The notes: a model not told the origin generated them from the sequence alone. A DNA stretch of 42,248 bases from an uncultured Bacillota bacterium (GCA_905200905.1 CAJKMA010000021.1:1-42248); one strand, 5' to 3'; positions 17,031 through 26,327 are shown, numbered from the stretch's first letter. Numbers and translations: made by a program.

Positions 17031-18422
17031 ATGAAAGGACATTGGAAAGAAAAATTATTTGGCGACAAACAGTTTTATAAGATGGTTTTGCTGATTGCAG
17101 TTCCTATTATGATTCAAAATGGTATTACCAATTTTGTAAGTTTGCTGGATAATATTATGGTAGGACAGGTTGGCACTGAGCAGATGACAGGAGTAGCTAT
17201 TGTAAATCAGCTCATTTTTGTATACAATCTGTGTATTTTCGGCGGTGTATCTGGAGCAGGAATTTTCACAGCTCAGTTTTTCGGACAGAAGGATGATGAG
17301 GGTGTGGCAAACACATTCCGGTTTAAGCTCTGGATGGCAGCTATTTTAACAGGTATTACGATTTTAATTCTGGCAGCGTTTGGGGAACCGCTGATTCAGA
17401 TGTATCTCAATGGAAACCAGGACGGAGGAGACACAGCAGCAGCACTCTATTATGGAAAGGAATATCTCTGGATTATGCTGGCTGGTCTTCCGGCTTTTAT
17501 GGTGGTTCAGGTTTATGCCAGTACGTTAAGAGAGTGTGGAAGTACCATTACTCCTATGAAAGCAGGAATTACAGCGGTTCTTGTAAACCTGGTGTTTAAT
17601 TATCTGCTGATTTACGGTAAGTTTGGTTTCCCGGAACTTGGTGTTAAAGGTGCTGGAGTGGCTACGGTATTGTCACGTTATGTAGAAGCATTGATTGTAG
17701 TTAGCTGGACACATGCGCATAAAGAACAAAATACGTATATAAAAGGGCTGTACCGCACCATGAAGATTCCAGGGTATTTGGTGAAGCGTATTTTAATCAA
17801 AGGAACACCTCTGCTGCTTAATGAAACCATGTGGGCTGCAGGAATGGCATTGCTTCTCCAGTGCTATTCTGTAAGAGGAATGAATGTGGTAGCAGGAATG
17901 AATATTTCTAATACCATTTCCAACCTGTTTAATGTGGTATTTATTGCTTTGGGTGATTCTGTGGCAATTGTGGTAGGGCAGCTTTTAGGTGCAGGAAAGA
18001 TGGAAGAAGCAAAAGATACGGATCGAAAGATGATTGTGTTCTCTGTTATGTGCTGTACCGGTGTGGCGCTGGTTATGTTAGTGATTGCACCTTTGTTCCC
18101 ACAGTTGTATAATACGAATCCAGCGTCCAGAGAACTGGCTAAGTATTTCATTATGGTAACAGCCGTGTTTATGCCAGCACAGGCTTTTCTCCACGCAGCG
18201 TATTTTACCTTGCGTTCTGGTGGAAAAACTATTGTAACCTTCTTTTTTGACAGTGTGTTTATCTGCTGTGTCAGTGTTCCCATTGCCTATCTTTTGGGGC
18301 ATTTTACAGGTTTGTATGTGGTGTATATTTTTGTTGCAGTGCAGATGGCAGATATTATTAAATGTATCATTGGATTTGTGCTGGTGAAAAAAGGTGTGTG
18401 GCTACAGAATATTGTAGAGTAA
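17031..18422 (+). CDS. MATE-family efflux transporter
   Basis: A 463-residue protein with about twelve transmembrane segments in two homologous halves, as in the MATE family of cation-coupled drug/toxin antiporters. It begins FYKMVLLIAVPIMIQNGITN and carries the family-like LDNIMVGQVG stretch in the first helix pair. AGGGAG lies about 8 bases before the ATG. It is monocistronic, with its own promoter and a terminator at 18428. The exported compound is unknown. It is not closely similar to the second MATE protein at 23835, so the two are not a recent duplication. Confidence 0.93.
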   Translation: MKGHWKEKLFGDKQFYKMVLLIAVPIMIQNGITNFVSLLDNIMVGQVGTEQMTGVAIVNQLIFVYNLCIFGGVSGAGIFTAQFFGQKDDEGVANTFRFKLWMAAILTGITILILAAFGEPLIQMYLNGNQDGGDTAAALYYGKEYLWIMLAGLPAFMVVQVYASTLRECGSTITPMKAGITAVLVNLVFNYLLIYGKFGFPELGVKGAGVATVLSRYVEALIVVSWTHAHKEQNTYIKGLYRTMKIPGYLVKRILIKGTPLLLNETMWAAGMALLLQCYSVRGMNVVAGMNISNTISNLFNVVFIALGDSVAIVVGQLLGAGKMEEAKDTDRKMIVFSVMCCTGVALVMLVIAPLFPQLYNTNPASRELAKYFIMVTAVFMPAQAFLHAAYFTLRSGGKTIVTFFFDSVFICCVSVPIAYLLGHFTGLYVVYIFVAVQMADIIKCIIGFVLVKKGVWLQNIVE

Positions 18423-18427
18423 GAAGA

Positions 18428-18477
18428 AAACCGATTTTGACAATCTGTATTAACAGAGTGTCAGAGTCGGTTTTTTT
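18428..18477 (+). terminator. Terminator after the MATE gene
   Basis: AAACCGA pairs with TCGGTTT, with an inner TGACA/TGTCA stem and a small CTGT/ACAG top. Seven T residues follow. Confidence 0.85.
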
Positions 18478-18574
18478 ATGCAAATTTAACGTTCATTTTA
18501 GAAAAACATGATAGTTAGAGCCGATTTTTCTCTTTAAACTAAGTGACAGGTTGTGAACAGGAAGGAGAAAAATT

Positions 18575-19723
18575 GTGTCAGGAATTGTTTTAAAAAATAT
18601 ATGCAAACAGTATGATAAGGAACATTACGCAGTAAAAAATTTCAATTTGGACATACATGACAAGGAATTTATTATTTTCGTGGGCCCATCTGGATGCGGA
18701 AAATCTACAACCTTGCGGATGATTGCAGGACTGGAAGAAATTAGTGATGGAGAGTTATGGATAGATGGAGAATTATGCAATTACTATGAACCAAAGGACA
18801 GAGGATTGTCTATGGTTTTTCAGAATTATGCATTATATCCTAATATGACCGTATATGGAAATCTGGCTTATGCACTAAGAATCAGAAAAGTTCCCAAAAA
18901 AGAGATTAAAGAAAAAGTGCATCAGGTAGCAAAGGTTCTGGAAATTGAACAGCTGCTGGATAGAAAACCAAGCGCTTTATCAGGTGGGCAGAAACAGAGA
19001 GTTGCTATTGGAAGCGCTATTATCCGTAAGCCAAAAGCCTTTCTTATGGATGAGCCGCTTTCTAATCTGGATGCCAAATTAAGGGCGCAGATGCGTATTG
19101 AACTGGCAAAATTACATAGGGAACTTGGGACTACTATGATTTACGTGACTCATGATCAGACAGAGGCTATGACTTTGGGAACCAGAATTGTGGTGATGAA
19201 GGACGGTGTGGTGCAGCAGGTAGAAAGCCCTGCTAATATTTATAACAATCCTAGAAATCAGTTTGTAGCAGGTTTTATTGGCTCTCCGTCCATGAATTTT
19301 TTTGACGCTTATGTAGGAGAGGAAGAGGGCAGAACAACACTTTATCTAGGTGGAACAGAGCTTGGGAAAAAGTTTTATGTAGATGGCAGCAGAGGACAGA
19401 TATTAAAAGAGCAGGAGAGTGGAAAAAAGGTTGTGCTTGGTATCCGACCAGAGGATATTTGGGAATACGAAGACGCTGTACACAGAGGCTTCGATGAGAC
19501 AAGTGTGAATATCGTAGAAACCGTTACTGCAAGAGAAATGCTGGGGGCAGAGGTGATTCTATATTTTGATGCTCAGAATAAAAGTCATGCAGTTCGGTTA
19601 AGACCGGACAATCAAGCCAGAACCGGACAGGAGATTCAACTTTATTTTGATCCGGAGAAAATTCATGTATTTGATAAAGAAACCGGAGAAAATTTATTTT
19701 ACAGAGAGGAAATTTCATTATGA
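18575..19723 (+). CDS. ugpC: ABC transporter ATP-binding protein, UgpC/MsmK type
   Basis: A 382-residue ATPase with Walker A GPSGCGKST (37-45), Q-loop Q83, signature LSGGQ (135-139), Walker B FLMDE (156-160) and switch H193. A C-terminal TOBE/OB domain of about 140 residues is typical of MalK/UgpC/MsmK. The start is GTG with AAGGAG about 8 bases upstream. It is the first gene of a unit ugpC-ugpA-ugpE-ugpB, and its stop overlaps the next start (ATGA). It is the only sugar-type ABC ATPase in the window, and related MsmK proteins energise several importers, so it may also serve the systems at 2213 and 36543 (inference). Confidence 0.93.
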   Translation: MSGIVLKNICKQYDKEHYAVKNFNLDIHDKEFIIFVGPSGCGKSTTLRMIAGLEEISDGELWIDGELCNYYEPKDRGLSMVFQNYALYPNMTVYGNLAYALRIRKVPKKEIKEKVHQVAKVLEIEQLLDRKPSALSGGQKQRVAIGSAIIRKPKAFLMDEPLSNLDAKLRAQMRIELAKLHRELGTTMIYVTHDQTEAMTLGTRIVVMKDGVVQQVESPANIYNNPRNQFVAGFIGSPSMNFFDAYVGEEEGRTTLYLGGTELGKKFYVDGSRGQILKEQESGKKVVLGIRPEDIWEYEDAVHRGFDETSVNIVETVTAREMLGAEVILYFDAQNKSHAVRLRPDNQARTGQEIQLYFDPEKIHVFDKETGENLFYREEISL

Positions 19724-20586
19724 ACCAAGGAAAGAAAAAATGGAATGTAACGCCCTATTTCTATTTGATACCCAGTTTGTTGGTGTTTGGTGTGTTTTTA
19801 TTCTATCCCTTTTTTAAAACTGTTTATCTCAGCCTTTATAAGACCAACAAAATGGGACAAGCGAAATTGTTTGTGGGACTTGGGAATTATAAAGAACTGC
19901 TTAGTTCTCCATCCTTTTTAAACAGTCTGAAAGTAACTTTGATTTTTGTATTGATTGTTGTAGTAGGCAGTATGTTTTTGGGATTGGTTGCAGCAGTTTT
20001 GTGTAACAAAGCATTTCCTGGCATTCGGTTTTTCAGCACAGCCTATGCACTGCCAATGGCCATTGCCTCCAGTTCAGCAGCAATGATTTTTCAGATTATG
20101 TTGCATCCGTCTGTGGGGATTGTAAACAAACTTTTGGGGTTGAATATTAACTGGCTGAATGATCCGAAAACAGCCCTTTATTGTGTGGCAATCCTTACTG
20201 CATGGCTGAATAGCGGAATTAATTTTCTGTATTTTTCTGCAGGACTTGGAAACATTGATGACACCATTTATGAAAGAGCCTCTGTAGATGGAGCTAGCGG
20301 CATACAGCAATTTTTCAGTCTTACTTTGCCAGGGCTTTCCCCCATTATGTTTTATACCCTGGTGGTAAATATTATTCAGGCGTTTCAGTCTTTTGGACAG
20401 ATTAAGATTTTGACTGAGGGTGGACCAAATGAAAGTACCAATGTAATTGTGTACTCCATTTATAGAGATGCATTTTTTAACTATCGTTTCGGAAGTGCGG
20501 CGGCTCAGTCAGTTATTTTGTTTATTATTATTATGCTTATCACTCTGGTGATGTTCCGTATGGAGAAGAAAGGAGTTACTTATTAA
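19720..20586 (+). CDS. ugpA: Glycerol-3-phosphate/glycerophosphodiester ABC permease
   Basis: A 288-residue MalF/UgpA-class permease with about six transmembrane segments and the EAA-type loop ERASVDGASGIQQFF at about 187-201. The ATG overlaps the ugpC stop by four bases, and its own stop shares one base with the next start (TAATG), so expression is tightly coupled. Assignment to Ugp rests on the binding protein at 21583, which resembles UgpB, and on the downstream phosphodiesterase. Confidence 0.88.
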   Translation: MNQGKKKWNVTPYFYLIPSLLVFGVFLFYPFFKTVYLSLYKTNKMGQAKLFVGLGNYKELLSSPSFLNSLKVTLIFVLIVVVGSMFLGLVAAVLCNKAFPGIRFFSTAYALPMAIASSSAAMIFQIMLHPSVGIVNKLLGLNINWLNDPKTALYCVAILTAWLNSGINFLYFSAGLGNIDDTIYERASVDGASGIQQFFSLTLPGLSPIMFYTLVVNIIQAFQSFGQIKILTEGGPNESTNVIVYSIYRDAFFNYRFGSAAAQSVILFIIIMLITLVMFRMEKKGVTY

Positions 20587-21509
20587 TGGCAGATATGAAG
20601 AATTTAGCGCTTGAGGGTTTTCGGGAAAATACTATGACCAAAGAGCAGCTATTAGCCCTTAAGACACAAATGAATGCAAAAGCTTTGGCAAAAAGGAGAA
20701 CACGTACAGGGATTCGTCTTGCAGCCAACTTTGTAATGGCTTTTGTGATTTTACTTCCGTTGTTATATGCGCTTAGCATTGCATTTATGCCATCAGGGGA
20801 ATTGTTTACCATGGAGTTGAATCTGGTACCCAAAAATCCAACACTCAGTAATTTTAGAGATGCTCTGGTAAATGTACCGCTGCTTCGGTTTATTCTAAAT
20901 TCTTTTATTATGGCAGGCTGCATTACCATTGGACAGATTATTACATGTTCACTTTCTGCTTTTGCATTTTCTTTTTTAGAATTTAAGGGAAAAGGAATTT
21001 TATTTGCTATTGTTATGGCAACCATGATGGTGCCAGGGGAAGCAACGATTATTTCTAATTATCTGACAGTAGGAAATTTGGGAATGTTAGATACTTATGG
21101 GGTACTTATTGTGCCTTACCTGACTTCTGCAATGGGAATTTTCTTGTTTCGGCAGTTTTATATGACTTTTCCGATTTCATTATATGAATCTGCAAAATTA
21201 GATGGATGTAATAATTTGAAATTTATTATAAAAATCTTGCTTCCATTGACAAAATCAGCTATCGGAGCCATGGGAGTATATACTTTTATTAATGCATGGA
21301 ATATGTATATGTGGCCGCTTTTGGTAACAGGTTCTGACAAAATGAGAACCGTACAGATTGGTATTAGTATGCTGGACAGCGTGGATTCCCAGTCTATTAC
21401 CTTAATGATAGCAGGGGTGGTTATAGTCATCATTCCATCCATCTCTATTTTTATCCTGGGACAAAAACAGCTTATCAGGGGAATGTTTTCAGGTGCTGTA
21501 AAAGGGTAA
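20586..21509 (+). CDS. ugpE: Glycerol-3-phosphate/glycerophosphodiester ABC permease
   Basis: A 307-residue MalG/UgpE-class permease. A cytoplasmic N-terminal extension of about 40 mostly charged residues is longer than usual and precedes the first membrane segment. The PSGELFTME motif and the EAA-like loop ESAKLDGCNNLKFIIKILLP are present. The start overlaps the ugpA stop by one base. It forms the channel with UgpA and is energised by UgpC. Confidence 0.88.
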   Translation: MADMKNLALEGFRENTMTKEQLLALKTQMNAKALAKRRTRTGIRLAANFVMAFVILLPLLYALSIAFMPSGELFTMELNLVPKNPTLSNFRDALVNVPLLRFILNSFIMAGCITIGQIITCSLSAFAFSFLEFKGKGILFAIVMATMMVPGEATIISNYLTVGNLGMLDTYGVLIVPYLTSAMGIFLFRQFYMTFPISLYESAKLDGCNNLKFIIKILLPLTKSAIGAMGVYTFINAWNMYMWPLLVTGSDKMRTVQIGISMLDSVDSQSITLMIAGVVIVIIPSISIFILGQKQLIRGMFSGAVKG

Positions 21510-21582
21510 AATTCAGCCGAAATGGCTTTTTAAAATAGATAGAAATAGAAAGAAAAATTTGAAAACATTAGGAGAAAAGAAC

Positions 21583-22986
21583 ATGAAAAAAAGAGTAATA
21601 ACAGCAGTTTTAGCAGCAACTATGGTGCTCAGTTCCCTGGCGGGCTGCGGTAATGGGAAAACCCTGGAGGAACAGACAGCGTCCACAGGAGAAACCGGTA
21701 CACAAGAGAGTGCAGAAGATGAAGGATTTTCTATGGCTGATGCAAAAGACGTGGACGGAACCGAGATTTCCTTCTGGCATTCCATGGGTGGCGTCAATGG
21801 ACAGGCTATTGATGCTTTGGTGGAGAAGTTTAATACAGAAAATGAATTTGGGATTACAGTAAATGCCCAGTATCAGGGAGAATATGACGATTCCTTAAAT
21901 AAACTGAAAAGCGCACAGATTGGAAATATGGGAGCTGATTTGGTTCAGGTTTATGAAATTGGAAGCCGCTTTATGATTGAATCCGGTTGGATTACTCCTA
22001 TGCAGGAAATGATTGATGCAGATGGATATGATATGTCCTCTATTGAACCGAATCTGGCTGCATATTATACCATTGATAATAAGTTGTATTCTATGCCGTT
22101 TAACTCTTCTACACCGATTATGTATTACAACAAAGATATGTTTGAAAAAGCAGGGATTACAGAAGTTCCCGACAGTCTGGAAGCGATTGAAGAAGTAGGA
22201 GAACAGCTTCTTAGCAAAGGCGGTGCAGGAGAAGTGATTTCTCTTGGAATTTATGGATGGTTTTTCGAGCAGTTTATGGGAAAACAAGGACTGGATTATG
22301 CAAATAATGAAAATGGACGCAAGGAAGCAGCAACAGCAGTAGCATTTGATGAAAATGGCGGTGCGGCGAATATTCTCACAGCTTGGAAATCTCTTTATGA
22401 TAAAGGTTATGCACCAAATGTCGGAAAGGGTGGAGATGCAGGTCTTGCAGATTTCTCAGCTGGAAAATCAGCCATTACATTAGGTTCAACAGCTTCCCTA
22501 AAACAGATTCTTCAGGATGTAAATGGAAAATTTGAAGTAGGTACTGCTTATTTTCCAAAAGTAAAATCATCCGATGAAGGCGGCGTTTCTATCGGAGGTG
22601 CATCTTTGTGGGCTTTGAATAACAATGATCCTAAAAAAGCAAGAGCTACCTGGGAGTTTATTAAATTCCTTGTATCTGCTGAGTCACAGGCTTATTGGAA
22701 TGCTCAGACAGGATATTTTCCGGTAACAACGGATGCTCATGAAGAACAGGTATTTAAAGATAATATTGCAAAATACCCACAGTTCCAGACTGCTATTGAC
22801 CAGCTGCATGATTCTTCCCCAGAATATGTGGGAGCATTGTTAAGTGTATTCCCGGAAGCAAGAGCCACGGTGGAGTCTCAGATTGAGAGCCTTTTAAATG
22901 GGGATCAGAATGTAGATGAAACAGTTTCCAGTATGGCAGAGGCTATTAATAAATCCATTGAGGAATATAATCTGGTGAATAACTGA
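21583..22986 (+). CDS. ugpB: UgpB-like glycerophosphodiester-binding lipoprotein
   Basis: A 467-residue solute-binding lipoprotein with lipobox LAGCG. The start at 21583 has TTAGGAGA about 8 bases upstream; a TTG at 21559 in the same frame precedes that RBS and is not used. Blocks resembling E. coli UgpB run along the protein: SFWHSMGG, VQVYEIGSRFM, MPFNSSTPIMYYNKD, IGGASLWAL, and QTGYFPVT. UgpB binds glycerol-3-phosphate and glycerophosphocholine-type diesters. Context with a GlpQ-like enzyme fits. It is last of the ugpCAEB unit, unlike enteric bacteria, where ugpB is first. Confidence 0.9.
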   Translation: MKKRVITAVLAATMVLSSLAGCGNGKTLEEQTASTGETGTQESAEDEGFSMADAKDVDGTEISFWHSMGGVNGQAIDALVEKFNTENEFGITVNAQYQGEYDDSLNKLKSAQIGNMGADLVQVYEIGSRFMIESGWITPMQEMIDADGYDMSSIEPNLAAYYTIDNKLYSMPFNSSTPIMYYNKDMFEKAGITEVPDSLEAIEEVGEQLLSKGGAGEVISLGIYGWFFEQFMGKQGLDYANNENGRKEAATAVAFDENGGAANILTAWKSLYDKGYAPNVGKGGDAGLADFSAGKSAITLGSTASLKQILQDVNGKFEVGTAYFPKVKSSDEGGVSIGGASLWALNNNDPKKARATWEFIKFLVSAESQAYWNAQTGYFPVTTDAHEEQVFKDNIAKYPQFQTAIDQLHDSSPEYVGALLSVFPEARATVESQIESLLNGDQNVDETVSSMAEAINKSIEEYNLVNN

Positions 22987-23005
22987 TATTTAAAAGGATA
23001 GATGT

Positions 23006-23034
23006 AAAGGGCTGCTTGATTTAGCAGCCTTTTA
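23006..23034 (+). terminator. Hairpin between ugpB and the phosphodiesterase gene
   Basis: GCTGCT pairs with AGCAGC, extended by AAAGG/CCTTT, with a 6-base loop and a short T-run (TTTTA). It is probably a terminator or a partial one, so the downstream phosphodiesterase may be read by leak-through or from its own promoter. Confidence 0.75.
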
Positions 23035-23114
23035 TACTAGTAAAGATATTTAAGATAAAGTATAATAAATAAAATATTAGATAGAAGAAGACAAAAAGAG
23101 GAGGTAAAAGGTCT

Positions 23115-23843
23115 ATGACAAAAATATTTGCCCACAGAGGAGCCAGTGCTTATGCACCAGAAAATACCATGGAAGCTTTTGCATTGGCTGTAAAACAAGA
23201 AGCCGACGGAATTGAACTGGATGTTCAGATGACAAAAGACGGTCAGGTGGTAGTCATTCATGATGAAACCATTGACAGGGTAAGTGATGGAAAGGGCGCA
23301 GTGAGGGATTACACCCTTGAGGAGCTTCGCAAATTTTCTTTTTCTAATCATATGGAAAATTATAAGGAGGCGGCAATTCCTACTTTAAAAGAGGTGTTGG
23401 AATTTTTAAAACCTACGAATTTGGAACTTAATATTGAGTTGAAAACAGGTATTTATTGGTATCCGGGACTGGAAGAGAAAACTATGGAGTTGGTAAAAGA
23501 AGCTGGTATGGAGGATAGAGTGATTTATTCTTCCTTCAATCATTACAGTGTACAAAAGATTTTAGAATTGGACAGTAATGCACAGTGTGCATATCTCTAC
23601 AGCGATGTTATCTTAAATGTGGATAAGTATGCCAAGAAAACAGGAGTATGTGGATTGCATCCAGCAGTGTATCATTTGAAGATGCCCGCTTTCCTGAAAG
23701 AGTATCAGGAAAGCGGTTTAAAGATTCGTGTGTGGACCGTGAATAAAAAAGAAGATATGGAAACCTTTATAAAGGCGGACTTAGAAGCCATTATTACAAA
23801 TTATCCGGATAAGGCTTTGGAAATCAGGAAGCTTTTATCCTAA
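23115..23843 (+). CDS. glpQ: Glycerophosphodiester phosphodiesterase
   Basis: A 242-residue GDPD-family TIM-barrel enzyme that cleaves glycerophosphodiesters to glycerol-3-phosphate and an alcohol such as choline or ethanolamine. Conserved residues are visible: HRGASAYAPENT with H7 and R8, then ELDVQMTKDG with E34 and D36, and H49 in VVIHDE. It lacks a signal peptide and so is cytoplasmic, acting after import by the ugp system. AGGAGG lies about 10 bases before the ATG. Its last 9 bases overlap the 3' end of the convergent MATE gene. The family call is firm; the symbol glpQ (or ugpQ) is by role. Confidence 0.93.
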   Translation: MTKIFAHRGASAYAPENTMEAFALAVKQEADGIELDVQMTKDGQVVVIHDETIDRVSDGKGAVRDYTLEELRKFSFSNHMENYKEAAIPTLKEVLEFLKPTNLELNIELKTGIYWYPGLEEKTMELVKEAGMEDRVIYSSFNHYSVQKILELDSNAQCAYLYSDVILNVDKYAKKTGVCGLHPAVYHLKMPAFLKEYQESGLKIRVWTVNKKEDMETFIKADLEAIITNYPDKALEIRKLLS

Positions 23844-25259
23844 TTTTTTCATTCGCCGCCTTCTTCGCATGGTCATTAGGATGCTGCTTTTTTGTTCCGG
23901 CAGGGTGTATTGGGTATTGTCTTCAAAATCTTGTTTTGGCAGTTTTCGCATACTTGCGTAATAAGCAGCAGCCAGTGGAATACATGCACCAATCCATGCA
24001 AGAGGATTGGATGCACAAGCTCCGGCGAAGCCGAAGAGTCCGGTAAGGATTAACGCACCGATGGCACGCATGATTAGCTCCATAACGCCAGCCACGGTTG
24101 GAAACAGGCTTTTTCCAATACCCTGCAAAGTAAAGCGGTAAATAAACAAAAGAGCAAGTACAGGATACATGTAGCCATTAATGGTAAGATAAGTTTGGGA
24201 CAAAGCCAGCACTTCTGTTTCTCCAGAACCAACAAACAAGCTTGTAAGCTGGCTTCCGGCAAAGATATTTACAAACCCCATCAGAATACTAAAGCTACCG
24301 GAAATGAGAATACATTGAAATACACCTTCGCGAATGCGGTTAAACTTGCCTGCTCCATAGTTCTGAGCAGCATAAGTAGCCATGGCAGTACCAAAGGAAT
24401 TCATAGGGAATGTGGCAATACTGTCAATTTTCTGAGAAGCTGTGTAGGCTGCTACAGAAACAGAACCCAGTCCGTTAAGTGCAAATTGCAGCATCAGGGA
24501 ACCAATGGCAATAATGGACATTTGAAATGCCATTGGGAGAGCTACTCCCAGGTGAGAAAAGATGATTTCCGGATGAATACGGAAGTCATCTTTTTTTACC
24601 CAAAGTAAAGGTACTTTTTTTACAATGAAAATAATACAAAGTATTCCAGACAGAAGTTGTGCTAGTATGGTTGCCAGACCTGCCCCTGCTACGCCCATGT
24701 GAAAGGTTAGGATCAGTACAAAATCCAGAACAATATTTACCAGACAGGCAAAAATTAAAAAGTATAAAGGGGTTTTGCTGTCACCAAGAGCCCGCACAAT
24801 ATTAGAGAGCAGGTTAAAAAGAATGGTGGCAGGAATTCCCATAAAAACAATGACTAAATATGCATAAGCATCTTCTATAATTTCATTAGGTGTCTGAAGT
24901 AATTTCAAAAGTGGTCTGGCAAGAAACACCGCTAAAATAGTAAAAATGATTGCTGCTGCAACACTAATAAGAATACCGGCAGCAAAACTTTTTCGCACAG
25001 CATGTTCATTGCCAGAGCCGAATTTCTGAGCTGTAATAATAGAAAGACCGGAGGTCAGACCATTAACGAAACCAATAATAAAGAAAGTAATACTGCCGGT
25101 ACAGCCTACGGCTGCAAGGGCATTGACACCAATGGTACGGCCTACAATTAAAGTATCAGCCATGCTATAAAATTGTTGAAAAATATTTCCGATAATCAGT
25201 GGCATAGCAAAGAAAAAAATCAGTTTTGCAGGATTACCCTGCGTCAATGTCTTAGTCAT
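23835..25259 (-). CDS. MATE-family efflux transporter (DinF/NorM-like)
   Basis: A 474-residue protein with about twelve transmembrane segments. It begins MTKTLTQGNPAKL, and QQFYSMADTLIVGRTIGVNA lies in the first helix pair, typical of clostridial MATE proteins. The start at 25259 is chosen because GGGAGG lies about 10 bases upstream; the open frame to 25313 enters the intergenic region. It is divergent from an AraC regulator at 25401, which may control it. The 3' end overlaps the convergent phosphodiesterase gene by 9 bases with no terminator between them. Confidence 0.93.
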   Translation of the reverse strand: MTKTLTQGNPAKLIFFFAMPLIIGNIFQQFYSMADTLIVGRTIGVNALAAVGCTGSITFFIIGFVNGLTSGLSIITAQKFGSGNEHAVRKSFAAGILISVAAAIIFTILAVFLARPLLKLLQTPNEIIEDAYAYLVIVFMGIPATILFNLLSNIVRALGDSKTPLYFLIFACLVNIVLDFVLILTFHMGVAGAGLATILAQLLSGILCIIFIVKKVPLLWVKKDDFRIHPEIIFSHLGVALPMAFQMSIIAIGSLMLQFALNGLGSVSVAAYTASQKIDSIATFPMNSFGTAMATYAAQNYGAGKFNRIREGVFQCILISGSFSILMGFVNIFAGSQLTSLFVGSGETEVLALSQTYLTINGYMYPVLALLFIYRFTLQGIGKSLFPTVAGVMELIMRAIGALILTGLFGFAGACASNPLAWIGACIPLAAAYYASMRKLPKQDFEDNTQYTLPEQKSSILMTMRRRRRMKKLG

Positions 25260-25335
25260 AGAAGAAAATCCTCCCTGAATTGTTAATTGCTGATTGCTAT
25301 TATAGGAGAACAAATAGAAAGTAGAATGTAATTTC

Positions 25336-25365
25336 TTGTGTTTTAGATGGACTATGTTGTATAGT
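25336..25365 (+). promoter_or_regulatory. Candidate promoter of the AraC gene at 25401
   Basis: TTGTGT (25336-25341) and TATAGT (25360-25365) are separated by 18 bases, about 36 bases before the GTG start. Confidence 0.5.
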
Positions 25366-25400
25366 TAAAGTAGAAAAAAAGACTTAGAGGGAGATTTATT

Positions 25401-26261
25401 GTGTGCGCGGAACAATATGAGTTTACTTGTAAAGACCTGAATCCTAGATTTTTGTTTACCTGTTTCCAAAAGAGAACCGAAGAAGAGCAAAATTATCATG
25501 CCCATGATTTCATTGAAATTGCTGTGATTTTGAAAGGAAAGGGCAGATTTTGTATAGATGGGAAAGAGCAGAAGGTGGAAGAAGGAACCATGTTAATTTT
25601 GAATCCTGGAACCTATCACAGGAGTATTCCGGAACAAGGAGGAGGGACCACAGAGTTTTATATAGCTTTCTCTGGTGTGGAATTTAAGAATTGCAGACCT
25701 GGATACATGCCTCTTTTTCCAGGAGAAAAAATAATACTGCAAATGCCGGAAAAAATGAAGCGTGATATTTTTAAATTATGTATGAATATGACGAAAGAAT
25801 GGGAAAATACAAACCCAGGTCGTTATTTTATGTTGAAGGCATATTTAATTCAGGTTCTTTGTCTAATTGTTCGGGAAATCCAGGAAGAGAAAAAAGGAAT
25901 TTCGGGCACTGGATATGTGTTTCAATCCACAGGAAAGAAATATGTGGTTCAGCAGATTATGAAATATATGGAAGAACATTATCCAGAGAAAATTTCCCTG
26001 GAACACATTGCAACTAATATGTATCTGAGTTCTTTTTATATTTCCAAAATTTTCAAAAGCGAGACAGGAGATACACCAATTAATTATCTTATTAGTCTGC
26101 GTATGGAAAAAGCAAAAGAGCTGTTAGACCAAAATCCAGAAGAAACCGTGCAGAAGGTGGCGGCGGCAGTTGGGTATGAAGATGCCTATCATTTCAGTAA
26201 AGTATTTAAGAAATATTATGGGATTTCTCCACTTTACTATAAGGGGAGGGCGAAGATATAA
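25401..26261 (+). CDS. AraC-family transcriptional regulator
   Basis: A 286-residue regulator with an N-terminal cupin domain (about 25-95; YHAHDFIEIAVILKGKGRF) and a C-terminal AraC double helix-turn-helix (about 180-282; EHIATNMYLSSFYISKIFK and VAAAVGYEDAYHFSKVFKKY). The start is GTG with GGGAG about 7 bases upstream. It is divergent from the MATE exporter at 23835 and may regulate it, or may be an orphan sugar regulator. The target is not evident. A strong bidirectional hairpin ends the transcript. Confidence 0.9.
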   Translation: MCAEQYEFTCKDLNPRFLFTCFQKRTEEEQNYHAHDFIEIAVILKGKGRFCIDGKEQKVEEGTMLILNPGTYHRSIPEQGGGTTEFYIAFSGVEFKNCRPGYMPLFPGEKIILQMPEKMKRDIFKLCMNMTKEWENTNPGRYFMLKAYLIQVLCLIVREIQEEKKGISGTGYVFQSTGKKYVVQQIMKYMEEHYPEKISLEHIATNMYLSSFYISKIFKSETGDTPINYLISLRMEKAKELLDQNPEETVQKVAAAVGYEDAYHFSKVFKKYYGISPLYYKGRAKI

Positions 26262-26266
26262 AAAGG

Positions 26267-26316
26267 GACGGATGTTGCAGGTGAAGTATTATTTAGGAAT
26301 TCGTGCAACATCCGTC
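26267..26316. terminator. Bidirectional terminator-like inverted repeat
   Basis: GACGGATGTTGCA (26267-26279) and TGCAACATCCGTC (26304-26316) are perfect 13-base arms with a 24-base loop. They lie between the convergent AraC and Rpn-like genes, with A/T-rich flanks. Serving both transcripts as terminator is the simplest reading. An IS-remnant origin was considered but there is no target duplication. Confidence 0.7.
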
Positions 26317-26327
26317 TGTTTAAAAAT

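Noticed and set aside
26267..26316. IS terminal inverted repeats
   Set aside because: The arms are only 24 bases apart and lie between convergent genes without target duplication, which fits a terminator better.
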